This document shows positions 55,295-64,000 of a DNA stretch of 64,000 bases, piece by piece. The position numbers and the translations under genes were made by a program. Origin of the DNA: Lunularia cruciata (Eukaryota; Streptophyta; Marchantiopsida; Lunulariales; Lunulariaceae). The notes under the pieces are model-generated. The model was not told the DNA's origin and searched no databases. It saw only the letters and a program-made list of their open reading frames with translations. The stretch covers positions 62,028,593-62,092,592 of the forward strand of contig OX419759.1 of assembly GCA_948567375.1 (NCBI GenBank), given 5' to 3'. The first letter of the stretch is position 1; every line of letters starts with the position of its first letter.

Positions 55295-55410
55295 CGCTCT
55301 ATATTACTCCAAGGCTAGAGGAACAAAGAGGTGACCTTGCTGCATGCCCCTATACATGGAGACCTTGCAACCTGCTGCTGCACTCGCCGCCCATCCTGGG
55401 TGATGGGTAA

Positions 55411-55728
55411 TCACTCCCTCCAAAACGGTATCCCGTGTAGGTCCGTGACCACAACATCCGCTACTGTCACCTGATCATCTCGGACCAAGTATAAGTCTGC
55501 CCTGACACATGTCGTCTGCAATGCATATGAACGCTTCCTCCAAGCCAAGTATCCACTTTCTTGTGCCATAGCAAACACTATGTCTCTAATGGCATCATGG
55601 GTAGTTATCCTCTGTCCTCCAAAAGGACACCGTGTCATGTGGACCGCCACTGCATCTAGTGTAGAACCACACTCACAAGTGAGTAGTGAAGATGCAGATG
55701 GGTGGACCAAACCTAGGCAAAACCTCAT
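55411..55728 (-). pseudogene. R2-type element: zinc finger and restriction-like endonuclease
   Basis: 105 open codons. CECG...HMTRC gives a C-x-C-x9-H-x3-C cluster, then GGQRITTHDAIRD. The endonuclease core is RADLYLVRDDQVTVADVVV, corresponding to the (P)D...D-type catalytic region of restriction-like endonucleases in R2-group elements. The Pro of the usual PD is Ala here (and Ile in the copy at 53,800). It would nick the target DNA for priming. Confidence 0.65.
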
Positions 55729-55887
55729 TGCTGTAGAGAAAGTAGCCGGTGCGAGTCGGAAAGCCCTAATGCATGGTTGAGCTAGGATCCACGAGCCTGC
55801 ACCCTTGCCGGAGCAAGAGCATAGATGTGCTCTAGTAGCCTGAGGAATGGACGAGTCAACTAAGAGAGAATGTAACGTATGCTCACA

Positions 55888-56442
55888 CTATTGCTCCATC
55901 AAGGAAGACTGTAGACCTCTAGTCCAATCTAACAATAGTGAAGCAAACGGTGGAAAACCCTCTTGTACTCGTGGGGATAGACTATCATTTGTTTGCCGCA
56001 ATAACACCTGGAGAGAAAAGGATCCTCCCTCCACCTCTGTCACAAAAGTCTCCAAAACCGGCCTATCAACAACCACAAAACGAGAGGAAAGTAGGGATGC
56101 CGAGAGAGCCCAACTACCCAAAAACGCTATAGGTGCCATCTCCTCCATAGAAAGCAAGCCAACCCCACCACATGAGATCGGTAGAGCCGTCTGTCTATGT
56201 GCCAAATCCCTTGTCACACACTCAAAAGTCCTTGGTCCAATAATATCACCAAAGACTCCCATAATCCTCCTATCAAATGCTCTCATACGTGATAGGAAGG
56301 ATAGTGAGGGGGGAATTGTACGGATGAGGTAGGATGGTCGACGAGCAATACTGGAAGAGAGTATACCAAATGCCACCTGCGGATCTCCTATTAATGGAAG
56401 GTCATCCACATGGAGAACATCATCTGCAAGGGCAGCGTCCAA
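55888..56442 (-). pseudogene. R2-type element: region between RT and endonuclease
   Basis: 184 open codons in the RT frame, including RAFDRRIMGVFGDIIG and TALPISCGGVGLLSMEEMAP. The phrase ALPISCGGVGL resembles the LP...GGLGL segment that follows the RT in many non-LTR elements and host retroelement relatives. Confidence 0.6.
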
Positions 56443-56449
56443 GAAGCGT

Positions 56450-57185
56450 GTGACAAAATCCTTCGATCATACTGACACTCCAAGAACACAAAGTCCATCT
56501 GTGGATGTGATACACCCCTCTGGAAGCTCAAGGTGGGGTGGGATACCTAAAAGGGACCATGCCCTACACTTTGACACCTTGACTCTCAAGCCTACTAGAT
56601 GTAGCTCGGTAGTCAAGTAGTCAAAGGCCTACCTAATCTGATCTACATGGCCTATGATGTGTGTATCATCTGCCAAGGAGGGAAATACACAACCTAGCAT
56701 GGCCACAGTAGTAGATAGGAGAGCCATGGCAAATAAGCGCCCTCCCAAAGGATCTCCTTGACGTGTACCAACAGCTGACTCCAAGATGGTGACTCCCTCC
56801 TGTGAACCACCATGCTGGTAGTAAAGGGAAGCAAGAGAGCCATAAAAAGACCGCACAAAAGGAATGAGACTCGCCAAGGATCCACCAGCCTCCCTAAGCT
56901 CTCTAAAGATGGATGCACTTGAGACGCTATTAAAAGCGTTCTCAACATCCACCTGTAGGACGATCCACTCTGGATAGATATCTAGGAGTGCTCTAATGCC
57001 TAGAGATATAGCCTCACATCCTCTAGGTATAGCTACTCCAAACTGATGTGGACTAAGGTGATGTCAAAAGTGAGAATGATGCTAAAGGACAATGGTACGA
57101 CTGACCAAACGCAAAAAGATCTCTCCAATAGCAATTGGTCTAATGCCTCTCGTGTCCTTCTCAATCGCGAGAAGTAGACTAGCAC
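56450..57185 (-). pseudogene. R2-type element: reverse transcriptase
   Basis: Motifs in order on the minus strand: RPIAIGEIFLRLVSR (fingers, about 57,150), LSPHQFGVAIPRGCEA (about 57,040), VDVENAFNSV (motif A, about 56,950), GTRQGDPLGGRLFAMAL (motif B) and LADDTHIIG (motif C, about 56,680). A KVSKCRAWS-type motif follows (about 56,570). This is the non-LTR type of RT. Stops near 57,070 and 56,626 and a stop near 56,470 break it. Confidence 0.75.
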
Positions 57186-57917
57186 CTAAGACCCGACTAA
57201 TAGACATAGGAATGTCTCCTCTCGCTACTACTACAACCACCTGAAACAACTCGGTAAAACTACTAGAAGGATCATCTGCCTAGAAGCAATCTCTAAGGTG
57301 CTCATAAACCATCCTTGACAAGCCTCCTGAGGAAAGGCGAGGGGCAGTGCACAATGCTTGTGCAAATAGCGACCTATCAAGACATAAAGGCTGCTCAGGC
57401 TGATAATCTAAGACCTCTAGTGGTAGTCACTCTACTGCTATAGGATGCAATGAGCGTAGGGAAGAGATGGTCTCATCAAAAGGACCCGCTTTAGACAAAG
57501 GGTGTAGCGCTCGTGCTGCTCTACTAAACTCTCCCGCCTCTGACCCAATGTCCTACATTGTCGTAATCGAGTGGAATCTGTGGTATCCTATGGTGATGCT
57601 TGTCTCCTAAATCGTGTAGCCCTAACAGACTCCTCTTGAAGGGCTGCCCAATCCCCCGCTCAGAATCAACGAAATCTAGCCGCCACCTTTGTATGCCCCG
57701 CACGTCCCCCTCTAGCATAACAAAAACACCATCGAGGGAGTATGAGGAATAGGAACCACGCTAACTTGTCCAAGGGATCACGTGCCAAACAATCCAGTGG
57801 TAGGCAAAAAGCTTGTCTAGCCTCATCATGGAGTGTGCAGAGTAGCCTATGGAATAGACGTGTACATGGAAAACTAGTCTCAAATAACCCCAAAATGCAA
57901 CCCGCCTGAGAAGCTAA

Positions 57918-58256
57918 TCACTCCCACGACTCGATCGATATCCCTGGAACGATCAACGAAGGTATAGAAGAAGCGTGCATAATCCCAAGTGTCACTACTG
58001 TCGATGTGGTCGCTCGTCTCACATGGGTATCCCAGGTGGTCCAATCATAGTCCTTGTGCATCCTTCCCACATGGGTCTTTACCCATTGCGAAGTAAAGCG
58101 TCGGTGACACACCGGGCATGGTGTATCCCGACCCGCTCTAGGCGACCCCACATGGGAAGGTGTAGCTATGGCTAGCACAAGAATAGTGATAGTAACACAT
58201 GATACTCCTCTCCATATCTCCCTATATCTGCAAAACCACAACCCCTCACATCCCAA
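57918..58256 (-). pseudogene. R2-type element: N-terminal C2H2 zinc finger
   Basis: 112 open codons. CPVC...HVGRMH gives C-x2-C-x12-H-x4-H near the middle, preceded by PRAGRDT. N-terminal fingers of this sort bind target DNA in R2, NeSL and related elements. The start codon is uncertain; upstream residues may be non-coding. Confidence 0.6.
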
Positions 58257-59082
58257 CTCACATAAGAAAACAATCTCTCCAAACCCTAAAATCTATAAAA
58301 TCTCGTAACTTTCAATTTTCATCTCCAAAATTTTCAAATTAAATTTCCATGGAACTTAATCATGAAAACCAAGAGATTGGAAATGAAAATTCACAACCCA
58401 TCACTCTCAATGTATAATGATTACTCTCAACCCTAAAACAGCAAAAAATCTTCATAACTTCATAACCTGTAAATCCATAAGTTCAGGTAAAACTTCCAGC
58501 CAAACATGTGGAGGGAAGTCCTCTTCTGCTCTCCTAGGTTCCACCACAGTCAATCAAGTCCATAGATCGGGACTTAGACCGGTAAAGATTCTTGATTTCA
58601 ATTGTCTTCTGATATGTAGTCAGTGGTATGTCCAATAGGTCCAATTGAACGATGTCAACTTCGTCGAAATAATCCAGAGTTGAAGGTGCCCTAATATCAA
58701 TAAAGTTTCGACTTTACGGATATCATAATACATTCAGCAACGAAGTTTTAACGACGGAAAGCAGTGGCGAAATTTTAGGAGATGTTGGTCACAGAAATGT
58801 TACGATTCTTGCTATGTAATCCATTTTCAAGATCTGATTTTGTTTCGAAAGTAAATATCCTTCCTAATCTGCATTTCGTGTTATTACCTAAATATCAAGT
58901 GAAGAAAGAGGGAGGAGAAGGTAGTACAATTAATCTCAATTGTCTAGTCCTGCATAGTAGATGACATACTGCGTATTGTGGTTTCCTGACCGAGCAGTGC
59001 TACAGTCGCGAAATTGCAGAATCGCAACTGGTGTAGATGGAAATGAACTTACACCTGCTAAGATGTAAGTATCCAAACAGTA
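58257..59082. other. Unassigned
   Basis: No domain recognised on either strand. It may include the 5' untranslated region of the R2-type element. Confidence 0.3.
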
Positions 59083-59084
59083 AA

Positions 59085-59128
59085 GGCGACGCACATAGGG
59101 TAACAAGAAGGATGGGAAGACCCCAAAC
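59085..59128 (-). repeat. Short 3' tail of R2-type family
   Basis: Starts GGCGACGCACATAGGGTAAC and runs into AAGGATGGGAAGACCCC. Truncated after about 40 bp. Confidence 0.6.
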
Positions 59129-59595
59129 TGGCTTGTGGCATTCAGATAACTTTTTCGTCAAGTCGAAGTGTCTTCAGGGCATGCATCCAAGTCGGAAGCA
59201 CTAGAAGATCCAGGCATAATTAAGCAGTCAGCTAGAAAACAGGAGACATCTACTGTAACATCTATAACCTGAGAACTTCATCTACTTCAAGTTCAAACAG
59301 TTGCAAGTCTGTGAAAGTCTACTAGTTTTAGCTAACCATTTAGTTAGCTTTCGCGATAGAAAGAACGTTAACCGGAACTAGAACATACAATCATAACCGA
59401 AGATGAACTGGCAATTAGTCATAACAGAAACGAGTACATCATCTAGTTTGTTTACTTCAGATATTATCTGTTTACACAGTACAATGAGATGCTGCACCTG
59501 TGTGGGTGCCGTTACATGACCATCTTTTATTGATTTTGACAAGTTGAGCTCATCATCATTGAATGATATAATCCATCACTCAGTCTTTTGGTCCT
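59129..59595. other. Unassigned
   Basis: No ORF or repeat recognised. Confidence 0.3.
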
Positions 59596-60164
59596 CTACT
59601 GGTCCATGAGCTGTTCAATCCAACCATCAGGATCCGAGAACGATTCGAAGAAAAAGAATGAAAGCTGATCATAATCGTGTACGAATCGATCCTTCGGCTT
59701 GACTTCAGGCGAATCCACACTAAAGGCAGCATTGTCTGCATGAGAAGTAACGATGGGCTTCTCCACATCGTCATTTATGATGACATCCACCAATGCAAGG
59801 AGTGCATATGATACGACAGTTTGGAGAAATATGCATGTCGAAATTATAGAATGCATCCTTCTTCGACATACCCAGTAGAAAAGCATAACAACGCACATGT
59901 ACATGGCAAAATCTGGCGGGGATGTAATAATCACTAGCTCCAAAGTGTGAAACTGGTTCATTGTAGTTTCTTAACCCTGGTATCCTTTGTCTCGGCAGTT
60001 CCGTAAGCTTCGAAAGCTTCGAGATCTCGTCTGAATTTCTGAACATCAAGATACATAACGATCATCAGGAAAATTCTCAAAGCAGCTATTGCGCATCCTC
60101 CAAGAACAACCATCGCCCCATCACCCACCAGAAACATGGGAGTTGGTGGGAGGTCTTTTGTCAA
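59596..60164 (-). CDS. Possible host membrane-protein exon(s), unrecognised
   Basis: Two minus-strand frames abut. The first, 60,164-59,958 (ATG at 60,137, MFLVGDGAMVVLGG), has a hydrophobic helix of about 25 residues followed by a basic/acidic helix (YLDVQKFRRDLEAFEAYG). The second, 59,961-59,596, has two hydrophobic stretches (AMYMCVVMLFYWVC; IFLQTVVSYALLALVDVII) and an acidic C-terminus. The frames overlap by 4 nt (ATGA), so joining them needs a frameshift or intron. Composition is unlike the surrounding repeats. It could be a membrane-protein gene or a gene fragment; I cannot name a family. Confidence 0.3.
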
Positions 60165-60199
60165 CCAGTGCTGTGAAGAGCTGAACCGATCTCAGCGAC

Positions 60200-61890
60200 T
60201 TCAGGTCCCGATTTCTTTAAACAACTCAACGTTCGTTCCTTTTGAGCCCAATTTATGATTCTATGCCCCCGGCCAATTAGTTCGTTACCGTGGCGCTGTT
60301 CTCTGTCCACTACAAGACCGTTGATCGGTTAGAAAATTTCCATTCGTGCTTGAATTCACAACTCTAAAATCATTTGATTTTGAATGAATTCGGTTCAAAC
60401 AGATTTCTTCCATTATGCGTTCAGGGAACCGTCACCAGGTAGCGGCCAAGGATCTTCATTCGTGACAAGCACCGTCAAAATCAGACTTCCAACATTGACG
60501 ATTCTGCATTCAACGGGCGCTGTGCAGCACATAAATTGAACTGTGAAATGGGAGCTCACGGAAGTCTCTGGCAACAGAATTAAACATCCTGATTCAGGAG
60601 GTTCAATATATTTTATCAATATAATTTTGTCGTGATTACATTCATCCGCTACTCTGCACGTCTTTCTTGACCTTGATTCAGAAGCCTTTAATTTAGACTT
60701 TAACTTCCGATGAAATAACAGATACCAGCATAATCAAGGCCCAGTAGAAGTCACCAGGTTGTTGAAACGTCCTCCTTTCCATACCACTATGTTGACACGC
60801 ATTTAAAGATACGATGGGCTTCTCAATTGCAATTGACACGAACCAGGAACCGAAGATCCCGAGGAGTCTGACAGAGTCTCTCCTGGGTGAATTGTTGACC
60901 TAATGATACACTTGACGAGTATTTTGACAGTGTTCAGAACGTACATTCCGATGCATATTCGTTATGAAATTGTGTGTAGTGGTTCATGTGAGGAATCTGG
61001 ACCTGGTTGAGTTTTCACCTCTTTGAAACAGTGGTAAGGTAATGAACGTCGACCAGAAATTTATACAAGTAGATGAGCCATGAGATAACCAATCTTTTGA
61101 TTTGAAAGCTGATCCAGACCCCTCCTCATCAAAGGGATAATGCAAACATTGCATCATAATTGTCAATGCTGAACTCGAGATGGTCATCGTGTTGTTGAGT
61201 CTATTGTTAACAACCAACTCGACTAGAAAGAGATCATTCTGGAAAGAGATACTCGACTAGAAAGAGATACGCTTGCTTCTGCAATAATGTACATCATTTC
61301 CAACTAGCTTTGATAACGTAGTTTTCAGTAGCTGCAAAGAAAATGCTCGGAAGGCAATTGCTCGCACATTCTCCACAACAAGCATGGCGCAAATCATGGG
61401 ACTATAAAATTCTCGATCATATGAAAATCCTGCACAGTAGATCGGATTGGGATACAGTAGAGTACCGTTTGAGTTCTGGCAGGAGTTTGCACTCAAGAAA
61501 CGAGTACGGTGAAAAGCTTCGTCTATTGAATTTTTTTTTAAGATGGAATTTAATAATATCGAATTCAAATAGCATGATGATACAGAAAGACAGAGAAATA
61601 TTTAACAATGTCCGAAACATGAATCTTGAACTATACCACATCCCAAGTTGTCCAAAAAGACTCGAGATGCTTAACCCGGCGCGTCAATCCTGCACAACAT
61701 TAAGTTTCCCGTCTGCAAATGAAAATGTTCTAGTCTTGCTTGTCTTAGAAGAGAGGCACAATCGAATTGTATAATCTCGGTGAGATGAAATCTCGTGAAA
61801 TTTCAAATCAATCTCCTAGAATTTCATCGAGAAACACCGAACACAACGAGATCATCTGGAAAACATCCCCTAGTGTTTGTAGATCATATT
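60200..61890. other. Unassigned, low-repeat stretch
   Basis: Several short open frames on both strands (for example 61,343-61,774 + and 61,568-61,257 -) overlap each other, and none shows a known domain. A small local duplication of CTAGAAAGAGAT lies at about 61,222-61,268. Promoter or intron sequence of a host gene is possible but unsupported. Confidence 0.3.
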
Positions 61891-61935
61891 ACTTGTGTAA
61901 CTTGGATATATACATGGTAGACTTCTCTTACCGTT

Positions 61936-62098
61936 ATTATTGGGGACTTAGCTCCATTTTACTTCTTTGTCTTCTCGAACGTAGATGCTATAGTGTAGAT
62001 TTCTGCTTACAGCTATTGTTATGCGCAGCCACATATTACCCCTTTGTTTTTTCCTTGTACGGCTTGACTGGGACGTCCCATCCTACTTGTTTTCACAT
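61936..62098 (+). repeat. 3' tail of R2-type family, with internal extra sequence
   Basis: GGGGACTTAGCTCCATTTTAC (hairpin 1 region), about 75 bp of extra sequence, a second ATTACCCCTTTG start, then CTTGTACGGCTTGA and GGGACGTCCCATCC. The second hairpin sequence differs, but TGGGACGTCCCA still pairs. Confidence 0.55.
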
Positions 62099-62316
62099 GC
62101 GCCACCTTCTTCACTTTTAAGAACTCCACCTTTTACCTACCAACTCTGGACATAGACCTGCACTGATTTCCTGCGTGCAGTGAAAGAGGACCGAGGACAA
62201 GAAATGCCACGTCAGGGAACCTGGTGAAACAATGTCATGTCTTACCGACAAAGTGCCAAATCATACTGTAGCGACGTTACCATGCCCAAAAGCTGAATTT
62301 TCCAACTAAACTAACA

Positions 62317-62400
62317 TTGGGGTTTAGCCCCAGGTTACCTTTTTTGTCTCTCCCTTGTACGGCTTGATGGGGTCTTCCCATTCTTCCTACGCGGTCGCCT
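62317..62400 (+). repeat. 3' tail of R2-type family
   Basis: Hairpin 1 TGGGGTTTAGCCCCA (62,318-62,332), hairpin 2 GATGGGGTCTTCCCATT (62,366-62,382), terminus GGTCGCC followed by TTTTTTT. About 84 bp with no coding sequence: a SINE-sized, tail-only copy. Confidence 0.7.
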
Positions 62401-62917
62401 TTTTTTCTTCCACTAAACCAAAGATTAGCCAACTAGTCTCTGGAAGCACTCATGATCACTTGATACTAGGGCGATCTATATATTAAATTCTCTTCATCAT
62501 CTCGAGAAAGGTTGTCAGCAAGTTTGGATATTCATGTGTATTGCGATGCGCCAGTTTGGCGACGACATATTAAATGTAATCATTGTACGGTATGTCTTCT
62601 TGTATGACGTTTTCCTCTCTTGCTAGATGTGTTTAGATTACTGTAATTGGATGTGGCGGGGAGAAAATAAAAGACAGCGAGAATCACAAAGTTGAAGGAA
62701 AAGAAAGTTAAAAGTAGATACAAAGATATAAAATATATATGGAAAGAAAAACCAAACTGTTTTAGAGACATTATTATGAAGCTGAAATGTTGAAAATCAT
62801 CAATGTGTAAAGTAATGTATCAATGTATTAATAGGAATATTTGATTGGTCATAAAATCAAATCAACATACATCATATTTAATCATGAAATTTTAATTTGT
62901 GTATAATTTTGTAAAAT
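62401..62917. other. AT-rich unassigned stretch
   Basis: No ORF of note and no match to the families above. Confidence 0.3.
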
Positions 62918-63045
62918 TATTATTTTGGTCAAAATATAATATCAATACACACCCATTTCATAAGTATCATACACGTAAAACTATTATTTTGGTCGAAACA
63001 GAATACTAATATGTGCCCCTTTCATAGGTATCTTATATGTAAATC
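62918..63045. repeat. Imperfect tandem repeat, 64-bp unit x 2
   Basis: Both units contain TATTATTTTGGTC, CCCATTTCATA or CCCTTTCATA, and end TATGTAAA or CACGTAAA. About 75-80% similar by eye. Confidence 0.75.
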
Positions 63046-63138
63046 ATATGCATGTTGACAAATAAGTTACCGATATGAAAACACATGCAAAGAGTGACTA
63101 GTGTATTTCTCACTTTCATGATTCCATAAAGCTCTTTG

Positions 63139-63188
63139 CTTTTATAAAAGCCGTTGTAAATAGTTTTTATAAAAGCCGTTGTAAATAG
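63139..63188. repeat. Tandem repeat, 25-bp unit x 2
   Basis: CTTTTATAAAAGCCGTTGTAAATAG followed by the same unit with one change in the first base. The unit contains the palindrome CTTTTATAAAAG. Confidence 0.9.
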
Positions 63189-63273
63189 CTTTACACATTC
63201 AGCAAGTAGGGCTCAGACAAGTATGAGGCTCAGTATTCTAGAACCCATGAAAGAAGTTGGAAAAAGAGAAAGA

Positions 63274-63333
63274 GGCGACCATGTAGAACACATGAAGGAT
63301 GGAAACCCCATCCTTCTTCTTCATCCTTCATGG
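63274..63333 (-). repeat. Rearranged 3' tail of R2-type family
   Basis: Starts GGCGACCATGTAG, then ACATGAAGGATGGAAACCCCA, then turns back on itself with CATCCTTCTTCTTCATCCTTC. It is a fold-back version of the tail. Confidence 0.5.
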
Positions 63334-63513
63334 AAATAGTTCGATAGTATCATAGTAAGATGCGGAATCACACGAGATACGAATTGGATAAAATGAACCG
63401 GTACAAATGACGACTAATTTGCAATTGAAAACTGGCCAACATAGACCGACATGCCTTGGGTTTTCTGTATAGCGTCATTTGGGTGGTGTTGGCATCCCTA
63501 CTACTTATTGAGA

Positions 63514-63590
63514 GGCGACCACGTAGGATAACAAGAAGGATGGGAAGACCTTATCAAGCCGCACAAGGAAAATACATAGGGGTGTTATCA
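63514..63590 (-). repeat. 3' tail of R2-type family
   Basis: Starts GGCGACCACGTAGGATAAC and includes AAGGATGGGAAGACCTTATC and GCCGCACAAGG. The second hairpin is weakened (GATAAG against CCCATC). Confidence 0.6.
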
Positions 63591-63789
63591 TCCCTAATAC
63601 CGGGCGGGATCACGTTTTCCTTGCTGCTACTAAATGCAGTTGATGTGGATCATATGAGATATATCTGTCCATCCACAACACCCAAACCTCCAACTAAGAG
63701 ATTTCTTATCTTGCTCCCGGGATTCCCAAAGTCACAGCTTATGCATCGACCAAATCACAAAGAAAAGCGAAGACAAGGTCTCTTGAGTG

Positions 63790-63965
63790 AAGGTGAATGT
63801 AAAGAGGTTTATAGACTATGCTATTTGCGTAGCTCAGATATTTTAGGGCTTGTAGGGCAAATTTGTCAAATTTATATTATTGGAACTTAGCACTATAATA
63901 CCATTCTGTCTTTTCTCTAGACGGTTTGATGGGGTCTTCCGTCCTTCTTGTTATGGAGACTTAGC
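63790..63965 (+). pseudogene. R2-type element: last codons and 3' tail
   Basis: The frame ending at 63,890 reads RSSDILGLVGQICQIYIIGT, matching the C-terminus of the 54,934-58,256 element. The tail with GATGGGGTCTTCCGTC (a G-T pair keeps the stem) follows, then a second partial tail motif TTAGCCCCATTTTACCC at 63,960-63,976. Confidence 0.6.
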
Positions 63966-64000
63966 CCCATTTTACCCATATGTATGGTTTGATAACGTCT

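Larger units (their letters stand above)
54934..58256 (-). mobile_element. Non-LTR retrotransposon with restriction-like endonuclease (R2/NeSL-type layout)
   Basis: Reads right to left: N-terminal C2H2 zinc finger (58,256-57,918), linker, reverse transcriptase (about 57,180-56,450), thumb/linker, CCHC-like finger and endonuclease (about 55,728-55,411), C-terminal tail to 55,013, and a 3' untranslated tail ending GGTCGCC at 54,934. There are no LTRs. It is decayed by stops and frameshifts, but the domain order is clear. The 5' end beyond 58,256 was not found. Confidence 0.75.

Noticed and set aside
55847-56332. 161-codon plus-strand frame
   Set aside because: Antisense to the R2-type element's RT-to-endonuclease region, which has clear homologues. 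The plus frame has none.
61343-61774. 143-codon plus-strand frame
   Set aside because: It overlaps open frames on the opposite strand over much of its length, with no recognisable domain and no homologue in the window. Not supported as a gene.
63456-63890. 144-codon plus-strand frame as a single gene
   Set aside because: It runs through an antisense R2-type tail (63,514-63,590). Only its last codons match the R2-type C-terminus, so it is a chance join.
1-64000. Prokaryotic features (operons, Shine-Dalgarno sites, CRISPR arrays, insertion sequences)
   Set aside because: Nothing of the kind is present. Content and signals are those of a plant nuclear genome.

Overview
The window is plant nuclear DNA made almost wholly of transposable elements. 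I see no bacterial-style genes, rRNA or tRNA genes. Plant features include Ty3/gypsy polyproteins, a primer-binding site matching the 3' end of plant tRNA-Glu, and plant TATA boxes inside LTRs. Layered nesting of large Ty3/gypsy elements, together with an R2-type non-LTR element, suggests a large-genome land plant. A gymnosperm or fern fits better than a compact angiosperm, but the species cannot be read from the sequence and this is inference.

Bases 1-53,330 are nested LTR retrotransposons. I use four working family names. Family A (LTR about 690 bp, TGTAACACCC...GGCTCACA, tRNA-Glu primer) has a copy at the left edge (E1, +, 1-10,303), E2 (-, 10,361-17,571), E3 (+, 39,722-47,523, the best copy, with LTRs that read as identical), E4 (-, 32,501-47,862, with E3 inside its own LTR), E5 (-, 5' end only, 28,476-30,409) and a solo LTR (7,100-7,790). 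Besides gag-pol, family A has an extra zinc-knuckle ORF between primer site and gag. Family B is older. It occurs twice (B1: 10,304-10,353, 17,572-19,168, 26,905-28,066; B2: 31,232-32,500, 47,863-49,266, 53,011-53,330) and ends its polyprotein with a PHD finger after the integrase. Family G (-, 19,169-26,899) is a Ty3/gypsy element whose LTRs place clusters of heat-shock-element motifs just upstream of a TATA box. Family F (F1 6,016-8,581; F2 23,419-25,293; F3 49,268-53,010) consists of long LTR-like units with 5-bp target duplications. They carry a decayed coiled-coil ORF upstream of a TATA-like site.

Bases 53,330-64,000 differ. They contain a largely traceable non-LTR retrotransposon on the minus strand (54,934-58,256). 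It has an N-terminal C2H2 finger, a reverse transcriptase, a C-terminal zinc finger and a restriction-enzyme-like endonuclease, the R2/NeSL type of architecture. A decayed second copy lies at 53,485-54,350 (+). At least six further short 3' tails of the same family share a two-hairpin structure and the same terminus. A possible host membrane-protein exon lies at 59,596-60,164 (-). The rest of this part is unassigned or simple repeat.

The history can be read in order. The B copies came first. A and G elements then inserted into them, F units inserted into A, G and B, and later A copies inserted into F1 (solo LTR) and into E4 (E3). Almost every coding region is broken. The longest open frames are in E3 and E2.
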